Assembly (NCBI RefSeq): GCF_009725755.1
Contig: NZ_WNIJ01000001.1
Coordinates: forward strand, 744,001 to 808,000
Reading direction: 5' to 3'
DNA from: Bombella sp. ESL0385
Lineage (GTDB): Bacteria; Pseudomonadota; Alphaproteobacteria; Acetobacterales; Acetobacteraceae
Length of the DNA: 64,000 nucleotides
Under the pieces are notes generated by a model, which saw nothing but the letters and a program-made list of their open reading frames with translations, ran no database searches and had not been told where the DNA came from. Positions within the stretch are counted from its first letter, which is position 1. Every line of letters begins with the position of its first letter. The position numbers and the translations under genes were made by a program. This document shows, piece by piece, positions 26,392 through 35,966 of this stretch.

Positions 26392-27789
26392 TTAACGGCC
26401 CCGATGAGCGCGCACAGCCGCTTTGACCTTGTCTATATCGTTTGGCAGGACGTCATAACGCTCCTTACGAGAGAACAAGTCGGCCAGATGAGGGGGAAGG
26501 GCTGGGTGAATCCCCGTTGCTTTTTTCACCGCATCGGGGAACTTTGCTGGATGCGCCGTGGCAGCGGCAACCATCGGCACGCCTGCCTCGCGGAAGCGTT
26601 TACCCGCAGCAAGGCCGATGGCCGTGTGAGGGTCCGCTAGATAATGGCTGCTTTTATAAAGTGCGCGCATAGTCTCGGCAGTGTGCTCATCATCCAAGGC
26701 CATGCCAGAAAAGATCTCCCGAATTTGCTCCCACGCATCATGGGGGACCGCCATGCACCCGGTTTGGCGGAACTCCGTCATAATAGCGCGGCAGCGGTTG
26801 GAATCCCGGCCTAGCATCTCAAACAATAACCGCTCGAAATTGGAGGAGACTTGAATATCCATCGAGGGTGAGAGGCTCGGCTCCACCTTGCGCTTGGTCA
26901 TGTCGTTATTGAGGAGGAAGCGCGTGAGAATGTCATTACGGTTGGAGCCAACGCAGAGATGCTCAATGGGTAGGCCCATCTGGCTGGCGACCCATGCGGC
27001 GAGAATATTGCCAAAATTACCCGTCGGCACAGCAAAGGAGACAGGCCTATCCGGCCCACCAAGGGCGAGGGCTGCATGTACATAATAGGGGATTTGTGCG
27101 GCAATCCGTGCCCAGTTGATGGAATTAACAGCCGAGAGCGAACATTCCTGACGGAAGGTCTCATCAGCAAACATGGCTTTCACCATATCCTGACAATCAT
27201 CAAAATCGCCCTCTATGGCGATGTTGAGGACGTTATCCTCCAACACGGTGGTCATTTGCCGCCGCTGGACCTCGGATGTCCGATTATGGGGGTGGAGGAT
27301 GATGATGGAGATATGCTCTCGCCCGCGGAAGGCCTCAATCGCGGCAGAGCCTGTATCGCCAGAAGTAGCCCCAACGATGGTTACATGGTGGTTGCGTTGC
27401 TTCAACACATATTCAAAAAGGCGGCCAAGCATCTGCATGGCCATATCTTTAAAAGCGAGGGTAGGGCCGTGGAATAATTCTAGCGAGAACAGCCCGTCAT
27501 CCACCTCAACTAACGGGGTAACAGCGGCATGGTCGAAGGTGCCATAAACCTCCCGCGCCATTGTGCGGAGTGTATCGCGGTCTATGCTGCCTTCGGTAAA
27601 GAGGCCGATGACCTCTGCAGCAAGGTCAGCATAAGGGAGGGCACGCCAGCTTGTTAAGGTCTCACGCGGGATGTGGGGCCAATGGTCGGGCATATATAGC
27701 CCGCCATCATCGGCCAATCCGCTGAGAAGGATATCGGAAAAATCAGGAGCAGCGGCATCTAATGTGCCGCGAGTAGATCGATAACGCAT
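26392..27789 (-). CDS. thrC: Threonine synthase
   Basis: Converts O-phosphohomoserine to threonine using PLP, the last step of threonine synthesis. The 465 residues start with the family hallmark MRYRSTRG and include the PLP lysine in HGPTLAFKDMAMQML, plus TIVGATSGDTGSAAIEAFRG, which binds the cofactor phosphate, and FAVPTGNFGNILAAWVASQM. The frame extends to 27816, but ATG 27789 has AGAGG nearby and gives the standard start. It is followed 48 bp later by the M16 peptidase gene. Confidence 0.97.
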   Translation of the reverse strand: MRYRSTRGTLDAAAPDFSDILLSGLADDGGLYMPDHWPHIPRETLTSWRALPYADLAAEVIGLFTEGSIDRDTLRTMAREVYGTFDHAAVTPLVEVDDGLFSLELFHGPTLAFKDMAMQMLGRLFEYVLKQRNHHVTIVGATSGDTGSAAIEAFRGREHISIIILHPHNRTSEVQRRQMTTVLEDNVLNIAIEGDFDDCQDMVKAMFADETFRQECSLSAVNSINWARIAAQIPYYVHAALALGGPDRPVSFAVPTGNFGNILAAWVASQMGLPIEHLCVGSNRNDILTRFLLNNDMTKRKVEPSLSPSMDIQVSSNFERLLFEMLGRDSNRCRAIMTEFRQTGCMAVPHDAWEQIREIFSGMALDDEHTAETMRALYKSSHYLADPHTAIGLAAGKRFREAGVPMVAAATAHPAKFPDAVKKATGIHPALPPHLADLFSRKERYDVLPNDIDKVKAAVRAHRGR

Positions 27790-27815
27790 GGAACCTCTAT
27801 AACACTGAAATGCCA

Positions 27816-28826
27816 TTAGGGCAGAGCAATTTCCAGAAGATGATAATGGCTATCTGCTGCTGTTGGGCCAAGCAGGACCGCCAAATGGCGTTGTGGGCTG
27901 GTTTTATCCTTTAAAACAGTGAGGGCTTGGGCATCATAAAGCCGGTCATCATGGAGGAGACGCAGCGGGATTCGGTCTGGCCCAAAGGCGAGGAGGTCGC
28001 CATGCTCAATATCAGCCATATAAAGCACATCGTGGCTATCTATCGTTAGGCCACCAAGGCTAGGGGTGCGCCGCCAATTCGCCATGCCCTCAATGCGTTC
28101 AGCTGGGCCGAGGCTCGGGTCGGTGAGTAGGTTTGTACCAATGCGATAAAGCGGCCCTGTTGGAGCCTGATAAAAAAGCCATTGGCGGTTGTGATCTAAA
28201 GCGAGGAAGCGGATATTCCCGCCTGTCTCTGCTTGGCCGCTAGCGGTGGTAACAGGCTGCCCCCGGCGCATAAGAGGGCCGTGCCCGCTCAAGGTAGGGG
28301 AGCCTTCTAACAGCCGTTGCATTTTGCCTGTTTTTAGGTCGATGATGATAAAGGCCGGGACGCCATCATCAGCAAGAATGGCGGTATCATGCGCAATACG
28401 CATCGCTGCGATATGGCTACCCGTTGTGAGAACTTTTGTAATGCTAATATGATTAAGAATAACACCAGTATCAGGCGCGAGATTGAGGAGCTCTGGCTTA
28501 GGGGCTGGGGCTACAGCCCATAAGCCTTGTGCTGTAGCGGTGACGGCACTGAGGGGGGGAAGCTCATCCATGAGGGTGGTGAGGCGGCCATCAACGGGGT
28601 CTAAGCGGTAGAGCTTGCCTGTTTTGTCTAACGTAAAGGGAGCCCCAGCGGGGAGGGCTGTGAGCACAGGGGCGAGCGGTTGGCTGAGGGGGAACTCCTT
28701 TACCACCTGCGCAGGCGTGGGAACATCCCGCCAAGGGCGGTCCGCATGTGCGGCAGTACTCACGCCCAAGAGGGTGGCAGGGAGGATTAAGGCTGAGGCC
28801 AGAAGGCGAGAGAAACAGACTTTCAT
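27816..28826 (-). CDS. Secreted protein of the major royal jelly/Yellow family
   Basis: A 336-residue secreted protein. A signal peptide (MKVCFSRLLASALILPATLL, ending near AAHA) precedes a beta-propeller-like body. The stretches AILADDGVPAFIIIDLKTGK with QRLLEGSPTL, IRFLALDHNRQWLFYQAPTG with LYRIGTNLL, and GGLTIDSHDVLYMADIEHGD match the pattern of bacterial MRJP/Yellow-family proteins (Pfam MRJP). Function in bacteria is unknown. The frame extends to 28853, but the signal peptide begins at 28826; no clear ribosome binding site is seen. It lies between thrC and the iron-uptake locus. A generic SMP-30-like propeller is the alternative. Confidence 0.7.
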   Translation of the reverse strand: MKVCFSRLLASALILPATLLGVSTAAHADRPWRDVPTPAQVVKEFPLSQPLAPVLTALPAGAPFTLDKTGKLYRLDPVDGRLTTLMDELPPLSAVTATAQGLWAVAPAPKPELLNLAPDTGVILNHISITKVLTTGSHIAAMRIAHDTAILADDGVPAFIIIDLKTGKMQRLLEGSPTLSGHGPLMRRGQPVTTASGQAETGGNIRFLALDHNRQWLFYQAPTGPLYRIGTNLLTDPSLGPAERIEGMANWRRTPSLGGLTIDSHDVLYMADIEHGDLLAFGPDRIPLRLLHDDRLYDAQALTVLKDKTSPQRHLAVLLGPTAADSHYHLLEIALP

Positions 28827-28880
28827 AACGGGTATTTTGAGGCTTCCTGTCATTTTTGCAAGTAGTGTTCCGCTAAGGTT

Positions 28881-29159
28881 TCATTTTCGCATGAGCTTTT
28901 GGGGAAGGTAAGGCAAGGCAATGCCGAGGAAAACACCCATAAGTGGCGCGCTAAAGCCCCAGAGAAAAAGGCCATCTAGCCCTGCAAGGCGATAGCTTAG
29001 GGCTAAGGCGATGAAAGGGCCTGCGATATAGCAGGAGCGTTGCCATGGGGTAGAGCGTGGAAGATGGCATGGGTTCTGCCGCCTATGGGGAGGCAGGCTG
29101 TTGAGATAACAGAGCCCAATGAATCCCCATAGGGGGAGGAGTATCAGGAGGGTTATCAT
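28881..29159 (-). CDS. Small membrane protein, DUF3325-like, of the iron-uptake locus
   Basis: A 92-residue protein with about three membrane segments (ITLLILLPLWGFIGLCYL, AGPFIALALSYRL, WGFSAPLMGVFLGIALPYL) and a short basic loop between the first two. Size, segment spacing and position after a PepSY-type membrane protein resemble the DUF3325 proteins found in siderophore uptake clusters. The frame extends to 29225, but the ATG at 29159 overlaps the upstream stop by 4 bp and begins directly at the first hydrophobic segment. Function is unknown; the neighbourhood implies iron uptake. Confidence 0.6.
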   Translation of the reverse strand: MITLLILLPLWGFIGLCYLNSLPPHRRQNPCHLPRSTPWQRSCYIAGPFIALALSYRLAGLDGLFLWGFSAPLMGVFLGIALPYLPQKLMRK

Positions 29160-30628
29160 CGTTTTGACCTCAAAATAGCGCGTTTTTTGGCATAATGAGG
29201 ATGGTAAAGAAGGGCCAATAGGCACGCCCCTCCCAGACAGGCAGCAAGAGCATCAATGCTAAGAAAAAGGGCTGGGCGGCCTGTATGGAAGGGACGAGTG
29301 GCAAGGTCTAGCCCGCTTGTGCCAAGGCCTAAGAGCATCAACATCATCAATAAATGGCGGGCAGCATGGCGGCTTATCAAGGCGTAAAGAAGTGATACAC
29401 CCCATAAGGTGAAGAAAAGCCCTTCCTCCCATAAGATGGGGGGGAGGGGGGCAGGGAGCCGTGTACTCCAGAAAAGAGCAAGGGTGGCGAGGGGTAAGCC
29501 GAATATTGTCGCCATGCTCACTGCGCGATAGAGCCGTTGCTGAATATGCTGACTGTAAGTGATGGCGTGATGATGGCAGAGGTGATTTTGCTCCGATTGT
29601 AAGAACAGCCTCATGCCGGAGCCGATAATTAAGCACCCTAAAAGGCCAGTGAGCCCATAAAGACAACGTGTGACGAACCCCGCCCAGCGCAGGTTATGCA
29701 CCCCGAGGAAAACGCTATGTAGAGTAGGGCATAAATTGTGCGGGGGAAGGCGCGGGCGTGAAGCTGTTATGGCTTGGCGGTAAAGGCAGAAATGTAGTGT
29801 ATCAGGGGCATATAAGGCGAGCTCTTTGCCCGCAAGCATGAAGAAGCCATCGCCCTCATCACCCCATTGCTGTTGTGCGTTTTGGGCTAATTTGGTGATG
29901 AGTGCATCAGAGATAGGGGGTGATGTTTGACTATGGGCCTGATGGCGGTTTGCAGGTCGTGCTGCGTGGGAGGGCGGATTGATAAAATGAAGGAGTTTTT
30001 GGGATTGCAGCACAAGGCCAGAGCCCCCCACGATGAAAAGAATTGGTATGCTGAGCGTTCCCCCAAGGAGGTGGAGGTCCAACCATTGGCGATGGCGTGC
30101 CGCATGAGGGCGGAAAAGGAGCAAGTCAGGGAGAAAGCGGCGGAGTTGAAGCCATAAACCGCTGATGAGGGCTATCATCAAGGTCAAGCCAGCTAAGGCA
30201 GTGAGACATTGTCCCCACGGCGTAGGAAGATACAGGCTGCTATGGAGGGTGGTGAAAAAGGAGCCCCCGACAACATCCGATGTGAGGAGAGGCAAGCCGG
30301 TATCGGCAGCAAGCGTAGGGCCGCGGAAAATATGGCCATCATAATGCCATAGGCGGAAAACAGGGTCTCGTTGTGAGGGCAGTTTTAAAAAGGCGAACAG
30401 GCCTTTATCAAGCTGGGCTTTAAGCTGATGGCTTGCCTCTATAAGGCCGGTTTGGCTCATGGGAGGGGAAGAGGGGCGCAAGGCTGCCTCTGGCTGCATC
30501 CAGTTTTGGACTTCTGGCCCAAAGCAAGCAAGGCTCCCTGTAAAACAGAGGATGAATAAAAAGACCCCAAAGGGAAAGCCAACCCAACGGTGGATAACGC
30601 GCAAAATGGTGCGGAGCCTAGGGGACAT
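29156..30628 (-). CDS. PepSY-associated membrane protein (iron-regulated)
   Basis: A 490-residue inner-membrane protein of the PepSY_TM family. The N-terminus (ILRVIHRWVGFPFGVFLFIL, then FTGSLACFGPEVQNWM) is the hallmark, including the conserved His-Arg-Trp. More membrane segments occur around 140-160, 190-210, 335-355 and in the last 130 residues. Relatives such as FsrB act in periplasmic reduction or release of iron from siderophores, but that function is inferred. No clear Shine-Dalgarno precedes the ATG. A Fur box lies 22 bp upstream of the start. It is divergent from the TonB-dependent receptor and coupled to a small membrane protein. Confidence 0.85.
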   Translation of the reverse strand: MSPRLRTILRVIHRWVGFPFGVFLFILCFTGSLACFGPEVQNWMQPEAALRPSSPPMSQTGLIEASHQLKAQLDKGLFAFLKLPSQRDPVFRLWHYDGHIFRGPTLAADTGLPLLTSDVVGGSFFTTLHSSLYLPTPWGQCLTALAGLTLMIALISGLWLQLRRFLPDLLLFRPHAARHRQWLDLHLLGGTLSIPILFIVGGSGLVLQSQKLLHFINPPSHAARPANRHQAHSQTSPPISDALITKLAQNAQQQWGDEGDGFFMLAGKELALYAPDTLHFCLYRQAITASRPRLPPHNLCPTLHSVFLGVHNLRWAGFVTRCLYGLTGLLGCLIIGSGMRLFLQSEQNHLCHHHAITYSQHIQQRLYRAVSMATIFGLPLATLALFWSTRLPAPLPPILWEEGLFFTLWGVSLLYALISRHAARHLLMMLMLLGLGTSGLDLATRPFHTGRPALFLSIDALAACLGGACLLALLYHPHYAKKRAILRSKR

Positions 30629-30649
30629 AGGGGTGCGACAACATATGAA

Positions 30650-30664
30650 TGAGAATTGTTCGCA
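30650..30664 (-). promoter_or_regulatory. Fur box upstream of the PepSY gene
   Basis: TGAGAATTGTTCGCA matches the 7-1-7 Fur core TGAGAATNATTCTCA except at two positions in the right half. It lies 22 bp from the PepSY gene start, where Fur would block its promoter. Confidence 0.7.
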
Positions 30665-30765
30665 TCTTTAATGGGCTTTCTAAACGCTGTAAATGGCGGT
30701 GAGAAAGATTGTTAAATGTCGGCAACAGAGGGAGGGGGAAGGTGAGAGTGCTGATAAAGAATCAT

Positions 30766-30780
30766 TGCGAATAATTTTCA
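30766..30780 (+). promoter_or_regulatory. Fur box upstream of the TonB-dependent receptor
   Basis: TGCGAATAATTTTCA matches TGAGAATNATTCTCA except at one position in each half, about 40 bp upstream of the first possible start of the receptor gene. With the site at 30650 it forms a pair serving the two divergent transcripts. Confidence 0.75.
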
Positions 30781-30819
30781 TTTACATATAAACAGCACTC
30801 CCTGGCTCCCTTATTTAGG

Positions 30820-33069
30820 ATGATTGAAGAGATGGTGTCTCTATTTCGTATGTCTTATAAAACTGTTGGTTTATGGGGATTGGTGGTTGGGAGTAGTGTG
30901 GCAAGCACACCTTTATGGGCTGCGGAATCATCTCACTATGCTCCTGTTGGTAAAGGAAAGAGTGACGCACAACACCCTTCTTCCAAAGTGACGAAAGCGA
31001 ACCTAAAACAGCAACACCCTCCACAAGAGACGATCATCGTTAAAGCGCGGCGGCGTGAGCGGATGGAGGTTCAGCTTGGGGGGCAAGCTGGTGTGTTGGG
31101 GACTAAAAAGGGGTTAGACCTCCCCTTTAACCTCCGTAGCTATACCTCCAGCATGATTTTGAATCAGCAATCACAGACATTAGGTCAGGTTTTGGAGAAT
31201 GACCCCTCCGTACGGACAACCTATGGCTACGGCAATTTCTCGGAAGTATTCATCATTCGTGGTCTGCCTATTTATGGGGATGATGTTGCCATTAATGGGC
31301 TTTATGGCATTACCCCGCGCCAGCTTGTCTCACCGCAGCTTTATGATTCTGTGCAGGTGATGAATGGGGCGAATGCCTTCCTCAATGGGGCGGCTCCCGG
31401 TGGGACCTCTATTGGTGGGAATATCAATCTTCAATTCAAACATGCCGGGAAAGACCCGCTATTACGCGTGACAGGCGATTATACCGGGACAGGCCAAGGC
31501 GGCGGTAATGTGGATATGAGCCGGCGGTTTGGGGAAAGTCAGCAATTTGGTGTTCGCTTTAATGCTGCTGGAATGGACGGGCAGACCTCCATCCACGGGG
31601 AGCGGCGACATTCCGTGGCATTAGGGTTGGATACGGATTGGCATAATGAGGCAGAGACAACCCGCATTACGATGGATATTAACTACCAGAATCAGAACGT
31701 CCAGCAGGGGCGCGGTGGGGTTTTGTTATCATCTGCCTTAACCTCTGTCCCCAAACCAACGGCACCGTCTCATAATTGGGGCCAGCGTTGGAGCTATGAA
31801 GACATGCATTATGTCTTTGGGATGGTGAATGTAGAGCATGACCTTAACAAGCACATCACGCTTTACGGAGCGTTTGGCGGGTTAACAGGGAAAGAGGAAG
31901 GGAATTATAGCTCTCTCACCGTGACGAACGCCCAAACAGGGGCGGGGACAGATGGCTTCCTTTATGTGCCGTATCAGGAGACGAATGAGAGTACGCGTGG
32001 CGGGGCGCGTGTGCATGTTAATACCGGGCCATTAAAGCATGAGATTAATCTTGGGGCATCCAGCTTGTGGAATGAGGTTGCACGCGCATGGGGTTTTGGG
32101 AAGTCGAGTGCGAGCAACCTCTATGCACCTATTTATTCGCCTTTGCCTGAAACGACCTTAACAGGGGGGAATGTTCATCATCCTAAAAGAGATATGATGA
32201 CACGGCTTTATAGCGTGTTCTTCTCCGATACTGTGTCTTTCTGGCATGACCGTATCGCTTTGACAGGGGGCTTCCGTTATCAGAACATTATGACAAAATC
32301 CTACGGCTATAAGCAGGTTTTGACGGACCATTATGACCGTGATGCCATCACCCCTGTGGTAGGGCTTGTCATCCATATGACAAAACATTCCTCCTTTTAT
32401 TTTAACCGTGTTGAAGGGTTGGCGCCGGGCCCACAGGCAACAGGGGCGAATATTGTTAATATGGGACAGCTCTTTGCCCCAGTGCGGACAGTGCAATATG
32501 AGTTCGGCGGGAAGTACGATATTGGACGGTTTAGCGCGTCTTTAGCTTTTTACCGCTTAACGCAGCCTAATAGCTATGTCCGCCCTTATGGCAATACAGG
32601 GCAAGGTATTTTCACCGTGGATGGAGAGCAGCGTAACCAAGGGATTGAGTTCAATATCAATGGGGAAATTATCAAGGGCCTGCGCTTTAATGGGGGAACG
32701 GCCCTCATTGATGCCAAACAGATGAAAGGAACCTATGAAGGGCAACGGGCCATCGGGGTGCCCGGTTATACGATCAATGGGAATATAGAATATGACATCC
32801 CTTTTGCTAAAGGGCTGACCTTAACGGGGCGCGTGATTCATACTGGCCATCAATGGGCGAATGCACAGAACACACAGCGTATTGCCAACTGGACGACTTA
32901 CGACCTCGGCGGGCGATATACGTTCTTGATGACGCGTAAACAGCCTATGACATTACGCTTTGGTGTAGAGAACCTGACCAATAGCCATTATTGGGCATCC
33001 TCTTATGGTGGCTATCTGACAGAGGGGCTACCGCGGACCTTTAAAGCCTCGTTGACAATGGATTTATAA
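30820..33069 (+). CDS. TonB-dependent siderophore receptor
   Basis: An outer-membrane gated channel for a ferric siderophore. The 749-residue frame has a signal peptide (around MSYKTVGLWGLVVGSSVAST, cleavage near WAA-ES) and a TonB-box-like ETIIVKA. The plug domain follows (LGQVLENDPSVRTTYGYGNF, FIIRGLPIYGDDVAINGLYG, FLNGAAPGGTSIGGNINLQF). A 22-strand barrel fills the rest, ending FGVENLTNSHYW and FKASLTMDL. The plug suggests the FhuA/FhuE-type subfamily; the exact siderophore is unknown. ATGs at 30820, 30832 and 30850 are all possible; none has an ideal ribosome binding site. A Fur box precedes it and a terminator follows. Confidence 0.93.
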   Translation: MIEEMVSLFRMSYKTVGLWGLVVGSSVASTPLWAAESSHYAPVGKGKSDAQHPSSKVTKANLKQQHPPQETIIVKARRRERMEVQLGGQAGVLGTKKGLDLPFNLRSYTSSMILNQQSQTLGQVLENDPSVRTTYGYGNFSEVFIIRGLPIYGDDVAINGLYGITPRQLVSPQLYDSVQVMNGANAFLNGAAPGGTSIGGNINLQFKHAGKDPLLRVTGDYTGTGQGGGNVDMSRRFGESQQFGVRFNAAGMDGQTSIHGERRHSVALGLDTDWHNEAETTRITMDINYQNQNVQQGRGGVLLSSALTSVPKPTAPSHNWGQRWSYEDMHYVFGMVNVEHDLNKHITLYGAFGGLTGKEEGNYSSLTVTNAQTGAGTDGFLYVPYQETNESTRGGARVHVNTGPLKHEINLGASSLWNEVARAWGFGKSSASNLYAPIYSPLPETTLTGGNVHHPKRDMMTRLYSVFFSDTVSFWHDRIALTGGFRYQNIMTKSYGYKQVLTDHYDRDAITPVVGLVIHMTKHSSFYFNRVEGLAPGPQATGANIVNMGQLFAPVRTVQYEFGGKYDIGRFSASLAFYRLTQPNSYVRPYGNTGQGIFTVDGEQRNQGIEFNINGEIIKGLRFNGGTALIDAKQMKGTYEGQRAIGVPGYTINGNIEYDIPFAKGLTLTGRVIHTGHQWANAQNTQRIANWTTYDLGGRYTFLMTRKQPMTLRFGVENLTNSHYWASSYGGYLTEGLPRTFKASLTMDL

Positions 33070-33082
33070 GACCAGCTTATGG

Positions 33083-33119
33083 AAAAGGACCATGCAGTAA
33101 AATGGCATGGTCCTTTTTA
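33083..33119. terminator. Bidirectional intrinsic terminator
   Basis: Arms AAAAGGACCATGC (33083-33095) and GCATGGTCCTTTT (33105-33117) form a perfect 13-bp stem with a 9-nt loop and flanking A and T runs. It ends the receptor gene and the convergent glnD. Confidence 0.93.
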
Positions 33120-33133
33120 AGGGGCGGGTAAAG

Positions 33134-35926
33134 CTAGGTTGGTGGCTCTGCTGTTTGATGGAGGGTGTTGATTAACGCAGCCGCCAAGGCTTCTTCCTGC
33201 GCTGGGGAGGTGAGTTTATGGCCCGTTGCATCAGTGATGTAAAAGACATCCACCGCGCGTAGCCCATAGGTCATAATATGGGCGGAGGAGATATGCAGCT
33301 TCATCCGGCTGAGCGTGGCTGTGATGTTGTGCAGAAGAGCAGGCCGGTCCCGCCCATTGACCTCCACAATACTACAGCTTTCTGAGGCTTCATTATCAAT
33401 AAGTACTTGCGAGGGGATATGCAGGGCCTCTAGCCGCCGTGTAAGCGGGAATTGCGCTGCCTTGAGCGTCTCGCTGAGGTCAATCTCACCATGAATGGCT
33501 TGGATGACCGTCTCACGCAAGCGGTCCAGATGCTCTTCCTCTATAAAGGCTTCCCCATAGGGGTCTTGGAACCAGAATGTATCGAGCACCATATTGCCGT
33601 TAAGCGTATGGATGCGCGCATCGGCAATGGAAGCCCCACATAACGCTAACGCCCCTGTAATGCGGGAGAATAGCCCCGGTTGATCCTTACAAAAAACAGT
33701 TAGCTCTGTAATGCCGCGCTCTGGTAGGGGGGCGATATCTAAGAGGATGGCATCATCCCGCCCTTCGGCACGATAGCGGCTAACAAGCCGTGCATGGCGG
33801 AGCTGGCTATCTCCATCAAAGCCGAGCCAATAGCCCGGGCGGCCTAACTTGATGAAATGAGCAATATCAGCAGGGGTCATGCCTTCTGCCTGCAATGCCT
33901 CTTGGACAAAGATTTTATTTTGCTCTACGCGTTCATCATCTTCTTGGGCTTGTAATCCACCCTCTAAGACATCAGCTATACGGCTGTAGAGGCGGCCAAG
34001 GAGAGTCGCCTTCCACGCATTCCATGCGTGTGGGCCAACGGCGCGAATATCAATAATGCTAAGGAGCAATAAAAGCCGGAGCCGCTTGGGGGACTGGATA
34101 ATATCGGCTAGGTCTAAGATGGTTTGTGGGTCATCAATATCCCGGCTAAAGGCGGTGCGGGAGAGAAGTAAATGATGCAGCACAAGCCATGAGACTGTAT
34201 CGCTATCGCTAGCAGAGAGACCAAGTTGTTGGCAAATGCGTGTAGCAATTTGTGCGCCAATTTCGGAATGTCCGCCCCCACGTCCTTTGCCAATATCGTG
34301 CAATAAGGCTGCGAGATAAAGGATTGTCCTTTGGGTAATGGTGCGGGCAATTTTATAAGCAAGAGGAAGCTCATCAGCCATTTGCCCTTGCTCAATTAGC
34401 CGTAAAATACGGATAGATTCAATGATGTGGGCATCAACACTATAAAGGTGATAGCCGTCAAATTGTGTCCGCCCTAAAATGCGAGACCAGCCGGGGAGGA
34501 AGTGTGAGAGTATCCCCGTCTCATTAAGCAAAGGCAGCCAGAAGGTGCGCTCTTTTATTGCCTCATGAGTAGGGGCGTCTGCTGGGGCATGGGCCTCTTT
34601 TAATGGGTCGCACAGGAGTTTTAAAAAGAGGGAGGCAGCCTCTGCGTTTTCGCGTAGGGCCGCGCTATGGCGTTCAAAGCGGATGAGTTGCTGTAGGGCT
34701 GTTGGATGAAGGGTGAGCTGATGGCGGCGGGCACAATCAAGAAAACGGAAAACCGTCACCGGCTCTTTAACCAAAGCGAGAGGGTTCGGCAGGCTAAGAT
34801 AGCCATCAATACGTTTAAAAGCCTCAGGCCCGGCCTCAATATGCGGGGGGCTTTGCTGGATTTGATGGCGCAGATAGAGAATAAGAGCCGGTTGGAAAAC
34901 ATGCGATAGCCGCATCACCGCGCGTGCCATAAGGAAATGATGCCGCATAAAGCGATCCACCCCACGCTGATGGCCATGATTACCATAACGCATCCGCGCG
35001 CCAATAATGGGCTGGACGTCAAACGTTAGCCGTTCTTCATTACGGCCGGTGATGTAATGGAGGTGAAGGCGGACTGTCCAAAAGAAGTTCCATAAAATGC
35101 GGGTACGGGCGACCTCACGCTTTGTGAGTAAGCCTAATAAGGTGCTGATAGGCGCAAGACCGCGTGCATGTTGGCGGGTGGATTGCTCTGGTATATCATA
35201 GCCAAGAGCTGCATGGCCTATCCAGTTTAGGACTTGTAGGTCCCGCAATCCCCCTTTGCCTTCTTTAATATGGGGCTCGACAAGGTATGGGGTATCACCA
35301 AAAGCGAGGTGACGTTCCTCTCGCTGAGCGATGGCCCCGCGGATGAATTTTTTAAGCGAGGGGCCTTTAAGGTAAATATCATGCTGTTTGCGTAATGTAT
35401 GGGCCAAAGCGGTTTGGCCATAAAGAGGACGAATATCTAAGAGGGTGGTGCAGGCTGTTTGGTCGGTTTTAGCCATCTCCATTGCGCTCTCTATGGTGCG
35501 GGTCGCATGGCCAACGCGCAAGCCAAGGTCCCAAAGCGTATAGAGGACATATTCAATAGATTTGATGAGATCGGCTGAAGGGGGCGTCTGGGTGAGAAAG
35601 AGGAGGTCCACATCGCTAAAAGGTGCCATGAGGGCCGCCCCATATCCCCCTGTCGCACAAAGGCAGAAGGCTTCACTATGTGCAGGCTGTTCCGTTTCAG
35701 AGCCGGGGAGGCCTGCATAACGGGCGAGTGTCTCGATAATATGGTCCATCAAAAGAGCGAGGTTACGGGCTGTTTCGACCCCGTTTGTCTCGCGTTGCTC
35801 AAAGGCTTGGCGGATATGCTCACGCCGTGTCCCAAGCTCTGTCCGCAAACGTGTGAGGGCTTCCTCCCTTGGGATGAGGGGCTGATAGGGCGATGGGGGG
35901 GCGGAGGTGTAAGGCGTGTTGGTCAT
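33134..35926 (-). CDS. glnD: PII uridylyltransferase / uridylyl-removing enzyme GlnD
   Basis: The sensor of glutamine that modifies PII proteins and so controls nitrogen assimilation. The domain order is standard. A nucleotidyltransferase (GGYGAALMAPFSDVDLLFL with catalytic Asp pair) is followed by a linker, an HD domain for UMP removal (LAALLHDIGKGRGGGHSEIG), and two C-terminal ACT domains (ELTVFCKDQPGLFSRITGAL and SIVEVNGRDRPALLHNITAT). The frame runs to 36019 inside mutS, but the ATG at 35926 (MTNTPYTSAPPSPYQPLIPR) is the likely start, 40 bp after the mutS stop, giving 930 residues. Its partner pathway includes the gltD-gltB genes in this window. Confidence 0.95.
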   Translation of the reverse strand: MTNTPYTSAPPSPYQPLIPREEALTRLRTELGTRREHIRQAFEQRETNGVETARNLALLMDHIIETLARYAGLPGSETEQPAHSEAFCLCATGGYGAALMAPFSDVDLLFLTQTPPSADLIKSIEYVLYTLWDLGLRVGHATRTIESAMEMAKTDQTACTTLLDIRPLYGQTALAHTLRKQHDIYLKGPSLKKFIRGAIAQREERHLAFGDTPYLVEPHIKEGKGGLRDLQVLNWIGHAALGYDIPEQSTRQHARGLAPISTLLGLLTKREVARTRILWNFFWTVRLHLHYITGRNEERLTFDVQPIIGARMRYGNHGHQRGVDRFMRHHFLMARAVMRLSHVFQPALILYLRHQIQQSPPHIEAGPEAFKRIDGYLSLPNPLALVKEPVTVFRFLDCARRHQLTLHPTALQQLIRFERHSAALRENAEAASLFLKLLCDPLKEAHAPADAPTHEAIKERTFWLPLLNETGILSHFLPGWSRILGRTQFDGYHLYSVDAHIIESIRILRLIEQGQMADELPLAYKIARTITQRTILYLAALLHDIGKGRGGGHSEIGAQIATRICQQLGLSASDSDTVSWLVLHHLLLSRTAFSRDIDDPQTILDLADIIQSPKRLRLLLLLSIIDIRAVGPHAWNAWKATLLGRLYSRIADVLEGGLQAQEDDERVEQNKIFVQEALQAEGMTPADIAHFIKLGRPGYWLGFDGDSQLRHARLVSRYRAEGRDDAILLDIAPLPERGITELTVFCKDQPGLFSRITGALALCGASIADARIHTLNGNMVLDTFWFQDPYGEAFIEEEHLDRLRETVIQAIHGEIDLSETLKAAQFPLTRRLEALHIPSQVLIDNEASESCSIVEVNGRDRPALLHNITATLSRMKLHISSAHIMTYGLRAVDVFYITDATGHKLTSPAQEEALAAALINTLHQTAEPPT

Positions 35927-35966
35927 AGGGCATTCCCATCTATCGGGGCGGTGGGCCGGGGGGTGG

